DNA of 64,000 nucleotides. Origin: Viscum album (taxonomy: Eukaryota; Streptophyta; Magnoliopsida; Santalales; Viscaceae). Shown one piece after another: positions 24,434 through 36,699 of this stretch; positions within the stretch are counted from its first letter, which is position 1, and every line of letters begins with the position of its first letter. The notes beneath the pieces were generated by a model. The model saw nothing but the letters and a program-made list of their open reading frames with translations, did no database searches and was not told the DNA's origin. The position numbers and the translations under genes were made by a program. The stretch is taken from positions 804,661,123 through 804,725,122 of the forward strand of contig OY728136.1 of the NCBI GenBank assembly GCA_963277665.1, read 5' to 3'.

Positions 24434-24784
24434 CTACTGAAAATTACACATATCCCAAGGATTTGAATCCATTAGGATAGCCCATAAAACCATTGGGATA
24501 GAATACCCCAATGTTTTCACACACCATTGGCATGATGGTCGTTTCAATAGCCATGTACCCATTATTCTATAGGAACCGTTGGTATAGACTACCTAAAGCT
24601 AAAAAATTCTAACGGTTTCAATGAAACCATTGGGATATATATATACCAACGGGCTGTCCAAGGGGGTAGGGGCTGTCCAGGGGGGTGGTGGGGGCTGTCC
24701 AAGGGGTTAACGACTGTCTACAGGGGTAGGGGATGTCCAGGGTTTCCTAGGGGTAGGGGGTGTCAAGGGGGGTAGGGGTTGTCC
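24434..24784 (+). mobile_element. Second CACTA-type terminus with its own subterminal repeats
   Basis: CACTACTGAAAA at 24434 is a canonical CACTA-type left end. It is followed by about seven copies, in both orientations, of a motif like 'aaccattgggata' (about 24462 to 24650), quite different from the repeats of the host element. These run directly into a G-rich array. No matching right end (TTTTCAGTAGTG-like) was found before 27653, so the element is either truncated or too decayed at its other end. It lies just 5' of the TNP2 gene, inside the larger CACTA element. Confidence 0.55.
24651..24784 (-). repeat. Short reversed copy of the C-rich minisatellite
   Basis: About eight units such as 'ggctgtccaagggggtaggg' form a G-rich plus strand. 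The reverse complement gives 'ccctacccccttggacagcc', the same submonomer type as at 14938-17151 and 25361-26790. This block is therefore the same repeat in the opposite orientation. Confidence 0.8.
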
Positions 24785-25345
24785 TTATGCATTTCATTTA
24801 AATAAAAGATTCATTTTTTATAGTTTTAAATACATGAAAATAAAAATAGTTTTTTAAAAAATAATCCTCATGAAAAAATTTAAAACCATGCATTCAATTT
24901 TACCAAGGAGACACAGAACAATTAGGGAGCATAATCAATAATGGAATAATGGGGGAAAAGGGTAAGTTTATTCAAGTAACCATACCAGATGAGGCATCTA
25001 GATTATCCTCCATGAATAAACAAGTTTCATATAACATGGTAATACCTAAGAGATTATGGGAAAATCTAGAACATATTGTATCCTATTCCAGAATTTTGGA
25101 ATTCTTGATGCAATAAAATAGCCCTAACACATGATGGGAACCATCCCCAAAGCCGAGTGTGTTTATACAAAGGGTCAATTATCCATGGATAATCTAAAGA
25201 TAGTGAAGCAAGAATTATAGAATAATCCACTACCATTTCTAGGATACCATTTTATGTCTACAATGGGGGTGATCCGAGGAGTATCAAACAATCAACATGG
25301 GAAATGATAAAAAAATAAATTTTTAAAGAACTCGGGCACTGCTCA
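24785..25345. other. Unassigned interval inside the CACTA element
   Basis: A copia gag-like reading is possible near 24940-25300, for example 'GDNLDDLLM'-style sequence, but I could not confirm any frame. No ORF, no repeat and no clear promoter was recognised. Confidence 0.3.
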
Positions 25346-25360
25346 CAGTTAGGCAGCACC

Positions 25361-26790
25361 CCCTGAACACCCCCACCGCCTAAACAGCACCCTGACCCAC
25401 TCTGGACAACCCCCAACCCCCTGGACACCCCCACCCCCTAGATACACCCTACCCCTTGGATAGGCCACTCAACCCCTAGACACCACCCCACACCCTGGAC
25501 ACCCCTACTTCCCCTGGACACCACCCACCACCACCTTCCCACATAGACACCCCCTGAACATCCCCATCAACCCCCTTGACACAACCCCCACCCCTGAACA
25601 CCCCTACCCCATTGGAAAGCTTTCTCACCCACTGGACACCACCCCCACCCCTACCCCATTGGACACCACACTGGACATCCCCACACCTCCTCAACACCCC
25701 CACCCACTGGATATCCCCATCACCCCCTCGACACCACCCCCACCCCTTGACACCTTAACCCTGTTGGAAGGCACCCTCACCCCCCAAGACAACACCACCA
25801 CCCCCTTAGACACCCATGGACAACTAAACCCCCTTGTATAGCCTCCCCACCCCCTAAACAGCCCCAACCCCTCTAAACAACCCCCACCCCTGGATTCCCC
25901 CACCCCTTGGACACCCCATACCCCCTCTGGACAGCCCACTCACTACCCTGGACTCCACCCCCACCCCCTGGACACCTCCCACACCCCTGGAAACCCCCAC
26001 CACCTTGGATAGCACCCCCACCCCAACCCCATTGGAAACCCCTTGACAACCCCACACCCTAGACAACCCCCACCCCCTCGACACCACCCCCACACCCTAG
26101 ACACCCCTACCCCATTGGAAATCCGCCTCACCCCCGGTACACCACTCTCCACCCCCTAGACACCACCACCCCTTGTATAGCCCCCACCCCTCTGGACATC
26201 CCCCACCCCCTAGATAGCCCCCAAACCCTCTGGAAAGCCCCCACCCCTGGATAGCCTTCATACCTTTGGATAGCCCCCACCCAAGCCCCATGGACACCCC
26301 CACCCCCTGGACACCCTTACCCCCTTGGACAGCCCACACACCCCCTGTAAACCACCCCCGCACCCCTGGACACCCCTACCCCCTTGGATAACTGCCTCAC
26401 CCACCTGGACACCACCCCACCCCCTGGAGAACAACCCAACCCTCTAGAACGCCCTCACCCCTTGGACAATCCCCATACCTCTAGAAACCCCCACCCCCAC
26501 CCCCATAGACACCCCCCTTAGACACCCTTATACCCTTGGACAACCCAATCACCCCCTGGACACCACCCCCACACCACTGGACACCCCAACTACCTTGGAC
26601 AACCCCCCCACCCACGAGACACCACCTCCACCCCATTTGACAACCCCACCCACATGGACAACCCCATACCCCCCAGGAAAGCACCCCGACCCCCTTTGAC
26701 ACCCCCTGGACACCCCCACCCAACTAAACAACACCCAACCCCTAGACTCCCCACCCACTTGCACAGCCCCCCACCCCCTTGGAAAACCAC
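25361..26790 (+). repeat. C-rich minisatellite near the right end of the CACTA element
   Basis: About 1.4 kb of submonomers such as 'ctggacaccacccccacccc' and 'ccctggatagcccccacc' lie in the same orientation (C-rich plus strand) as the array at 14938-17151. The longer period seen in that array is not obvious here. Open frames on the minus strand rich in Gly, Val and Trp are side effects of composition. Confidence 0.9.
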
Positions 26791-27199
26791 TGTACGCGCA
26801 CACACACATAATAGAACAAACAAAAATCATAAAATTTCATGATATCACTTCCATTGGTTTATTTTACCAAAAAAGAAATTAGCATGGTATAAATGAACAC
26901 TATGAAACATACCATGATAACAAGAACAAAGAAAAATAACATATTAAAAAATTAGTTTAGGTTATCTCGGAAAATAATAATTGAAACCCAGCTATGTGAG
27001 GCTTACTTGAGTGTTGTGAGTCGACCTGATAGATCTGATGATAATAAATATGAAGAATGATTTTGGAAAAATGAGGCTGGAGGGCATGACATTGAAAAAT
27101 CGTTTCTTGGTTTTTGGTGCGAGAGAGACGAGTCGTAGGTCTCCTGATCGAAGAAAACAGAATGACTGAATATGGGGTGAGATAAATCATTTAAAAGCT
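26791..27199. other. Unassigned interval between minisatellite and right subterminal repeats
   Basis: By position this would be the 5' flank of the CACTA transcription unit (genes read leftward). A G-rich stretch with 'ggtgcgagagagacgagtcg' near 27116 could belong to an untranslated leader. No TATA box can be assigned with confidence, and the minus-strand open frame 26957-27190 matches nothing known to me. Confidence 0.3.
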
Positions 27200-27625
27200 T
27201 AACATGTTGGTTATTTAATAACCGACATGGTAAAAAAAAATCATTGTTTATAACATCGGTTATTTAATAACCGATGTAGAAAAAAATTTATCAAATATGT
27301 TATAAAATATCCGACCGGATAAATTTTTCTTTATCGTGTCAGTTATTTTGATAACTGACGTGATAAATTCATGAGATTTGAATTATCAAGTCTATTATTT
27401 TATAACCGACGTGATAAAGTGCTAAGATTTGATATATCAAATCGATTATAAAATAACCAACACAATAAAGCTAATATCAGTTTTTATAATGTCAGTTATA
27501 AAATAACAGATGTAATAAATTGATTCTCATCGATTTATAAGGTAGATTATAAAATAACCAATGTGATAAATCAATTTTTACAGCCTTACACGTCGGTTAT
27601 GTAGAACTGACGTGAAAAATACAAA
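27200..27625. repeat. Right subterminal palindromic repeats
   Basis: Nine copies of the near-palindrome with arms CGTCGGTTAT and ATAACCGACG lie at about 27207, 27252, 27296, 27337, 27388, 27438, 27488, 27537 and 27592. Spacing is 41-55 bp. They match the left array and mark the other end of the same element. Confidence 0.85.
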
Positions 27626-27633
27626 CGTGTTAA

Positions 27634-27653
27634 ATGGTTTTTCCACTAGAGTG
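27634..27653 (-). repeat. CACTA right terminal inverted repeat
   Basis: 'atggtttttccactagagtg' reads on the minus strand as CACTCTAGTGGAAAAACCAT. This is the better preserved end and, since both genes read leftward from it, the 5' end of the element. Confidence 0.65.
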
Positions 27654-29790
27654 AGTCAAAACATTATGTAACCAGTTCAAGATCATCATGATCACAACCA
27701 AAACAATGTTCCCCAATCCACCCCATGAAAATCTCAATAAAAAACAACATATCATTAGAGGATAAAATAGTGTAATAATGGGATATATATCTAGAACATA
27801 ATAATATGAATTTATGTATTTTATTTTTAGTAAAACATTTACTATATTTATCCTATTTAAGTATTAATTTTTAATTTAATAAATAAATTTTATGATAAAA
27901 GATATATTTTGATTCGATGAAACAGAAATTATATTTTACTAAAATTTATAGTTTCAATAAAGACAATATTTTTGGTGAAATAAATCATTTTTGAAATAAA
28001 TTTTATTATAATGATATATTATTATAAAATAATATTTATAAATATAAATTATAATATAATTTTTTGCTGTCAAATTTATTTTTAATAACTGTTAGAAAAC
28101 TATTACTCTAAAAAACGATTATTTTCAATAAATTGTGATATTGTATTTAAAAGTTTAATTATATTATTTTGAGAATTATTAAGATAAAATAAATATTAAT
28201 TTTGGCATCATAACATACTAATTATTAAACATTTATTTTTTCATAATTTTTTAAGGTAGTAGATTATTCTTCTAAAAATTAAATTTGGTATAAACATACA
28301 GTATTCATTGTTACATCATAATGAACCATAATTGATGTAATATATTCCATAAAAGATATTAAAGAACAAATATACATTTACCCTATAAAATAATTTTTTA
28401 TGAAGTTATTTTATTACATTGTTCAGTCCATAAAGAATCCATAATAAATTTATATTATATTTTAACATTATAAAATTAATTCATTATAAATAAGACAAAC
28501 ATTCACAACACCATGGGAATTATATTAGTTTTTCATTGATTATAATTAATAAATAATAAAAATAACTCAAATTTGGTTAAAATCATTTAAAAAAATGGGG
28601 TTTCTTTTTTGTTTTGATTACCATATCATATATTGTCCAAAACCACATTATTAAAATTAATAAAGAATTCTACACTTTTTTTCAATAATAACTAACCTAA
28701 ACTATAATTACACATCATTAAAAACACATTTAGCATGAAATATCTATAATATTACCTCTTTATATTCTTTCGAAGGTTTCCCTATTCTCCCTAGAAGATC
28801 ATATCTTGGTTTTGAAATCTTTCTTACAAGGTGAAGGACCATATCATTCCCTACATTATTCCAGAACCTTATAATTCTAATTCTTATTGATTTTAAAATT
28901 TCCAGGTCCCGATAAGTAATTAAACAACCTTCTTACTATCCTTATTATTCATATCCAATAATATTTCCCTTTATCTCTCATTTACCACCTCTATAAATCT
29001 TTTTTACACCTATTATCCAACAGATTTTATCCGGAAATTTTCTATCCCTAGCCTTTGTAAAATGAATACACGTACAATTTCAACTAAAAATTATTCACTT
29101 AATCGTACCAATCATTCACTGATTTTATATTTATTTGTATTTTACTCTTACTCCTTAATTAGGGTGTAAACATTGACTAAATATATTTTATTTATTATGA
29201 TCTATTTAGAAAAACTATTCATATACATGATATGAATGTGAGATGTAGGCCTAGACATATATATCCATCCAATGAATTGGGTAATTATTTTATATCACAT
29301 GATTTCATGCATGGTGCATGAGGGGATATCTTAAAAATACTATGTTATGATTTGTTGGTGGTTATACTTTACATATGATTTTTATTTCATGTTTTATGTT
29401 GTTTTTAATTTCCGGTGTTTCCTTGTTTTATCATATGAAATCATGCCATATTATTCAAGATTATTATTCACACCAACATTATCAATCCATGATATTCTAA
29501 TTGTATAACTTTTACATCTCTAGAAATTTATATTATTTATTTATTCCCTTATTAAGCTTTAATGATCTCCCATTTCATATATACGCCCCCAATATATCAA
29601 ATTCAATTTTATAGAAACATAGGAAATTTATAACCATTTTATGAATGTTTTCATTAATATTTTTGTATTTATATAGAATATTATGATTCTATAGATGCGA
29701 CTTACAAAATAAAATAGGCCTCATGATCTTTAGGATTGTTCTATATTTGTTTATTATAATAAATCTTGAAATTATGGAGTAATAAAATAT
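27654..29790 (+). repeat. LTR-like remnant
   Basis: Mostly AT-rich sequence. 'ccaatgaattgggtaattat' near 29263 matches 'ccaatgcattgggtaaagat' near 3317 in the left-edge LTR, with similar flanks. 'tttatgttgtttttaatttc' near 29393 matches a stretch near 3628. A TATA-like 'cctctataaatc' lies near 28988. It is read as decayed LTR, perhaps the continuation of the gypsy element cut by the CACTA insertion. Boundaries are uncertain. Confidence 0.4.
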
Positions 29791-31058
29791 GGGTTCTTAA
29801 AATATTGACACTAATGTTCCACAAATAAAGATAATGGGCCTTTTAAAATTAACATCAAGGAATTATGGGTGGTATATCATATTATATTATATATTCCACA
29901 TCTTCAGGTTAAAAAGGAATATCATGAAGTCATTTTCAATACTATCTAAAAAAAGTTTGGAAATGAATTTGAGATTAGTATATACTCATTTACTCAAATA
30001 AATAGTATATACTTTCAATGACATGGTTAAAAGAGACAGTGGATCAGGGTACTGTTGTATAATTAATCAACTAACTGATCGATTATTTGAATGAGTTCAC
30101 CGATCATGACGAAGTATTTCCCATAATAGGTCATTCTTTTAAAGGGAAACATTTCGACATGAATTTTTTTCTATTATTTCATATATGGAAGAGATGGTGT
30201 TGTAGTGTTAAATGTACCCAAAACATATTCGTATAGGAACATATACTGGTGTTGAGAAACTGAACTATCTTGAGAATGTGGAATTACACACAACCAAAAA
30301 CTATAGAAAGGAGAATATAGTGGATAATTTTATTACATTCCCCTTTTAGTATATGTTTTCATGGAGGTATAGCATAGTGTATTATCATTTGAGATCATAT
30401 ATAGACATTGGGATGAGATAATAAGTAGATTTATGTTCTATCAATGTTTTTTTCTTCATTAATTTATTATATATATATATACATACATAGATTATGAAAA
30501 TAAGGAATATCTATTATAAATCATCCCTCTTGACCTCCCTTAATGGTTTTATGTTATACACTGATGACACATAAAAGGTAATTCCATTGAAATATATTTA
30601 TTTTTAGATCAAGACAACCACATTTGAGGTGGAGGAAACAACAATTGTGATTATTATACCTACCATTATAAATTGAGGTGAATGTGGTACATGTATGGAA
30701 ACAAATCAAGATTTTTTTTCATATAGTAACTTTAAATTCCACCTTATTAATAGAGATCATTGTTATTTCAGAGGTTTCACACTCAATGGATGATTTCCTA
30801 ATAGACATAGATACATATTCAACTATAGTAGGGTTAATATGGGTTAAAAAGAACTAGATGGCCATGAGTAGTCCTACGTGTATATTTACATCCCATACAA
30901 AATTTTATTCTTCTAATCTTATTTACTATGTAAAATAATTAGCGGAACAAAAATTAATGGGGAAAAAATAAACCATCACTATAGTAGGATGAGAGTGTTC
31001 ATCATGTTATTATCCCAACAAAAACATCTCTTCCCACCATATTGAATGTGATTCTATT

Positions 31059-31394
31059 GTGAGGGATACTCAAGAATATGTTGGAAAATACGATATAGGT
31101 GGATATGTGAACAATAAAATGACATCTATAGATGAAATAATATCAATTAATGATTATTATACTACTATTAAGGTTGAGGGACTTTTTATACTGGATAATC
31201 ATGTCGTTTTTCTAATTTGGGTGATCCTTGTAGTGAATACAGTCATACCAACAGAGGGGTGGATATATTTATTTCCTTATATTGACCATGGAACTCATGA
31301 AATAATATTTTATTCTCATATTACCTATAATAATACAACACTGGGTGACGGTTTTTTCTATATAATATCAAATACTTGTGCACCAATAGTTTGA
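31059..31394 (+). other. Open stretch of 111 codons, unrecognised
   Basis: The longest open frame between 27 kb and 39 kb. It contains 'DIGGYVNNKMTSIDEIISI' and is rich in Ile, Tyr and Thr. It lies inside the possible copia remnant. I do not recognise the product. No signal peptide, zinc-binding motif or catalytic motif is seen. It is probably a fortuitously open piece of retrotransposon. Confidence 0.3.
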
Positions 31395-32346
31395 GCATAC
31401 TGAGGGCGGGTCAATCACAACAGTGACAAGAACCAAACAAATCAAAATTATCTTTTCCATTAGTTACCTAGTCCATGAATAGGTTTCATCTTCTAGAGAT
31501 AAACTTATACAAATAAGGAATCTTTTAAAATCTACAAAATTTCATTAAAAGATGCTTACTATATTATAATGATTTATATTTTTTATAATTCCTTTGTTGA
31601 TAGATGCTATAAGAAACGCTAAATTCCCCATCAATTTATATTACTGGGATCTGGGGTTTATACTATGAAGATATATAATATTCTATTAATAAAAATATCC
31701 ATGAATGGGAGTTAGAATATAAGACCAAAAATCCCTTTTAGAGAGGTAATAAACTACATTCACAACAATAATTTGACTTCTAAAACATGAATAAAAATCC
31801 ATCTTTGTGATTATTGAATCAGACTAATAGAGAATGACTTAAAAATTGAATTTTCATATAATTTGTATATTTTCGGAGATACATATAGAAATAGGAAAAC
31901 ATATGTGACACTAGGATCTCTTGTAAGACACCCAAAATGTTAATAATATATTATTGGTTCAAGAGACGAGTCTCAATAATATCATGGATGACAATGATGT
32001 AGTTTTTTTCTAGACATCCCTACAATATTGATGAATTTAAAAAATTTATTTGTGAGATAAGGTATTCCAAAAAAAAACTTAATAGATATTAAATATCATT
32101 AATATAAACTCTATATTATGTATTATCCTCTATATATTTTTCAAATTGAATAAAAACATTTTTTTTAAATTTATATATTCATCTTTTTCCCTATGTTTTA
32201 CACTAAATATCAATTTGGAGAGACCTATGACACCTTAGAATGTAAATATTAATATATAATCTAGTCTACATGGTCATTTAATTCAAATTAATTTTTTAAT
32301 TCATGCTTCCCAAACTATTGATTTTTTGAGGTTTCCCTATATGATT

Positions 32347-32480
32347 GGATCACAAACGGGTATTTTCATAAATACCATCATAGTAACATGGGAGTTTCCA
32401 AATTTAGATATGGAAAATGGATTCCTCTTGTTGATGGATCAAACATGAGTATAGGCATAGATACCATCAGTGTAACACTA
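32347..32480 (+). repeat. Imperfect tandem duplication, period about 89 bp
   Basis: 'ggatcacaaacgggtat' followed by 'cataaataccatcatagtaaca' split across 32347-32390 recurs at 32436-32480 as 'ggatcaaacatgagtat' and 'catagataccatcag'. It lies within the possible copia remnant. Confidence 0.6.
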
Positions 32481-33720
32481 AATTTTTTCGATTTTTATTT
32501 GATCAAAGGTGAATCAATGTGGTGTGAATAATGAAGTGGTAGTTTTGGAACAAGGATTATAATGTTCAAGGGGAATTTAGAATCCTGTTGTAAATTTTTT
32601 ACAGAAATTGTAGGACAAAAAAATGAGAGGGTCTAAAGGATACTCAAATTTATTAATTGTATGAGACACATGTGATTCATTTTTTTACATCTTTGAGGAT
32701 GAAAAGTTTGAAACAACTGTATTTATATATTTATTAAACAACCAAAACTATTTCTAAATCTTGATAGGGGGAGAATTAGTGATCTGGAGTTCTCTATTTA
32801 CTCTTTCTTCCCTTTAACTTTTTTAAACCTATAATTTTATTACCCATTTAATTTTAAAAATGATATATTTTTCCAGATCATATGGATTATATATTAGGGA
32901 TAAGAGACATGAATTTCTCATAGGACACCCATATTGTTTTTTCATCCTAGCGAGTTATATTTATATTTCTATGTGTAGTTTATGACCTTGCATATTAGAA
33001 CTATGTAATTGGTTTTCTATGTCATACATCTTTGACATAAAGTTATATTTTTTCAGAGAAACATGGGAAATGAGAACTTTTTATGAAATAATAACATTAT
33101 CCTATTAATGAAAACACCCACAATGTCTATTTTACATAATTTATGGTCGTAGTGTTCAAAATAGAAATTCGTTATGTTTTTGTTTTGAGGGAATTTCTAT
33201 ATAGATTAAGGACTTATAGCATTGAAAAAAATATGAACTGGTCAATATAGAAAAAATAGTTAAAAAATCAATGTTAAATGGGATACATAATTCTATGATT
33301 ATAGATCACCTAAAAAGCTAATCTGTATAGTATATAGTTTTTCTTCTAGGACCAGATGTTAAATTTGTCTTAGGTCGAACATCTTTTACCACATGTTCCT
33401 GCAATTTAATTTCATAAATTTTATGGAACATGTTGTTATAGCTTTATTATGTATAACTTCTTTCAAATGACTATGATAAAATACCCAGCATGTAAATATG
33501 AACCTGATGTGAATTTGGTCCAGATACCCTTGTAAACAACCTCATGAATGGGTGAATATAATTTATGTTCATAAAAAAGGGAAATTACATCATTTTGTTT
33601 TAGATAATATGACAATTAACATTGAGAATTCAGTTACTGATTGTTATATTACTACCTTAATAACAATTATGGGGAATGAATGTGTGTCATCAAGGGTGAT
33701 GCAATCAAAGAAAAATGCAC

Positions 33721-36699
33721 CTAAATAATACAATTTTTTTTATAAAAATATAATATATTACACAATAAATCATTCTCCACTTCTTAATTATTTTGTGTAC
33801 TTACAGACTTTATAAAATATATTCTTATTTTAGGATAATTATAAAAACACTCAAAATATTCTTCTATCATTGTTACATTCTTATACATATCATTCATAAA
33901 TCATTATTCATAACTTTTAGAAATATTAATATATGAATTAGGGTGATTGGATACATAGTAAGGCTAAATATGGGAGATATAAGTCATTGAATATATGAAA
34001 GAATATTATAAGATTAAGGGTATGAGATCATAATCATAACATACAATTTTCAGAAAAAATCATCCACATATCATAAATCCTAAGGCATAAACCTAGATAA
34101 TTTCAAAAGACATGACTCAAAATTATGAGTAATTATCATTAATAAATAATGATGAATATGATTATATCATTATCATATAATCATATCATAGGAATTTTAA
34201 AAAGATAAGGATTATATGAAATCAATTCATTAGTTATGGATTAATTCTAAGACCATCATCACACAATGAAAAATACACTAAAATATTGGGTTTACTATAC
34301 AACATCTTTCCATCCCATGAATTAGTTCACAACCTAGAATATTAATATTATCTAATGATATATCAATTATTAACCAATTAAATAAACGAATATTTATTTT
34401 TTGTCCCATAAATCGAATAGTAAAAATAATACTTATATATTACACAAAATCATTAAAATATTAATCCTTCCATTATAGTATAACCCATGGAATGGTGAGA
34501 TGATTCCTAAATATTATTTTTATCCTATAATAATAAAACATATATATAAATGAAATTATTTGTATTATTATAAAATATCGCCATAAATGAAAAGTAAAAT
34601 TCTATATATATTTATATATATATATATATATGAAAATAACATTAAACATAATTACAACCATTATTTTAAAACAAGAGAAAAATATACTGTTGTTTTGATA
34701 ACATTATATTTAAATTTTATATAATATTGTAAAAAATTATTTAAATTAACAATTTATATTTATTTAGTAATAATAAAATAAATGAACTACCATGATGATG
34801 GGAAAATATATTCATAGGGTAAATGGCTTAAAATATTCCTTTCAGAATTTTTTGAAAAAAATCATATCATGCTTATTGATTATTTTTAAATTTAATTTTA
34901 TTCAATTAAAAATAAATTAAAATATGGTTGAAAATTAAAACACATAATAATGAGATAATATAAAGTAATATTCCTCAATATATAATTAATGAACATTGAA
35001 TTGGAAGAAAATTTATTTTTAAAAAATTATTAAATTTATCTTTTCTAAAAAACATATTGTATAACGTTTTATGTACTAATGATAGGTAAATTAAATGAAA
35101 AGATAAAAAAAATATGTGAATAAAATGTATGTTTTTTAAAATATAAGGATCATATAATTTCTCCCAATATAAATTTAACAAAGACAATAATGAAAAAATT
35201 AGATTATATCCTAAACAATTACCTTAGGTTCGTACATTTTTCATATTAACTATTAGACTTTTGTATAATAAAATAATATTTATTATAAATATATACTAGA
35301 AATATATTCATAATTATCATATTATATATTATTCAATTGTAAATTTTTATTACTATTTAATTAACTATTCTACATTAAAATAAACATTCAGCTAACAACT
35401 CATTCATTTCCCATTATTCTTTTGGATTGAGTGTTCTAGTCCATGAACATTATAATGGTTTCATCATCTTTAGAAGATTTCAAATTTTTTAATAATAATA
35501 TTTATTAAATATATAAAATATTTTAATAATTATTATAAAATGGTGAAGAAAAATTAATTACATCACTTCAAGAAGATAAATAATTAATACGTAAAGAGAT
35601 GTAATGCTTTTTTTTCTAAAAAAAGAGAAATAATGAATCGTAAAGAATAAAATATCATTAACGAGTCATATAAATATAAATAATATCATATATATTTAAT
35701 AAATTCATATATAATTCCTTAAATTCATTGTATACATAAAAAAAATCATTCATTTCATGGTTATGGCATTCCATAGATTCGTAGGAACGACATTATCATT
35801 TAATATAGGATGAAATAGAGGAAGAATATGGTTGTACAATTAACATATAATAATAGTATAATATTATTTAAAAACATTTATTCATGATATGATTCTTATA
35901 TAATATTCTAAGAAGGTTATGTAATAATAAACTAAAAATATATCAGAAATGACAATACCTCTTATTTTAGAAAGCTAATTTAGAGTAGACATTTATCCTT
36001 GTTGTTATTTTTAGGGGAATAAAAATTTTCTATGACATTGGTATGGAAGATAGAAATGTATTTTTTTATGTATTTAATGAGTTATAGTGCTCAAATTTTT
36101 AGAATAATAGAATATGAATGGTACCCATTATTATTGAGGTGGGTTTAAGACATGAAAATATGTAAAAAATTAATAATATAATAAAGTAATATTTAAGTGA
36201 AGTACCACAAAAAATACTCAAATTATTTTATGAGAAAATATTGGGTTCAAAATATTTTAGATATTAGGATTTAAAGATTTATTTTTTATTTTAAATAAAA
36301 TCCCTTCTATTGAACCCCATATTATATTTATCCATAAGGATGAATATTAAAACTAGATTCAATTATTTATGGAAAAATGAATTTAAACTATATAAAAAAA
36401 CTAGAAATGTTTATTTTAAATATGATTTTTTATTACATTAAATTCCATTACATTTTATAAATAGACTTAAAAATAGGAATATGAAACATAATAAAAACCA
36501 ATTTTTAGAAAATTGATTTTTAATAATTAAAAATAATTTATTATCATTTTGATCATTGAAAACCCCATTAAATGAATGAAAAAATATTTATAAAATATAT
36601 TGTATACACTTTTTATTTGTATAATTATTATTTTTATTAGTATAAAATATAAAAATAAAAACACATTGCACCTATAAATAAAATTTTACAGAAATGCTT
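33721..36699. other. AT-rich interval without recognisable genes
   Basis: Very AT-rich, with a short (TA)n run at 34613-34631 and long A/T tracts. By orientation, its right part should be the body of the minus-strand LTR-like copy described at 36700-38000. A faint minus-strand match to the CGTACGTACGG-type block may lie near 35750-35800, but it is too weak to call. The minus-strand open stretch at 34975-35187 resembles nothing known. Confidence 0.3.

Larger units (their letters stand above)
14218..27653 (-). mobile_element. CACTA (En/Spm-like) DNA transposon, about 13.4 kb, decayed
   Basis: The ends carry degenerate terminal inverted repeats. Both ends have arrays of the same palindromic subterminal repeat, followed inward by C-rich minisatellites. 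The interior encodes, on the minus strand, a TNP2-type transposase remnant and then a TNPA/Ulp1-type gene remnant. This is the layout of plant CACTA elements. The flanking triplets are 'aat' (14215-14217) and 'agt' (27654-27656), so a 3-bp target duplication is only partly supported. All coding parts are interrupted by stops. The element could still serve as a non-autonomous relic only if the termini work, which looks unlikely given their mutations. Confidence 0.85.
29790..33720 (+). pseudogene. Possible Ty1/copia-like polyprotein remnant
   Basis: Two weak signals suggest copia. Near 29800, 'NVPQIKIMGLLKLTSRNYG' resembles a copia gag N-terminus (the LTSxNY pattern). Near 33515, 'YPCKQPHEWV' resembles the RT motif YGLKQAPREWY, and 'FIKKGNYIILF' about 50 bp further on resembles the strand before YVDD. 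Between them only one fair open stretch, 31059-31394 (111 codons), exists, and I cannot assign it to a domain. Integrase and RNase H were not recognised. The class call is tentative. Confidence 0.35.

Noticed and set aside
34613..34631. (TA)n run as a regulatory site
   Set aside because: Simple-sequence repeat typical of AT-rich DNA, with nothing around it to support a function.
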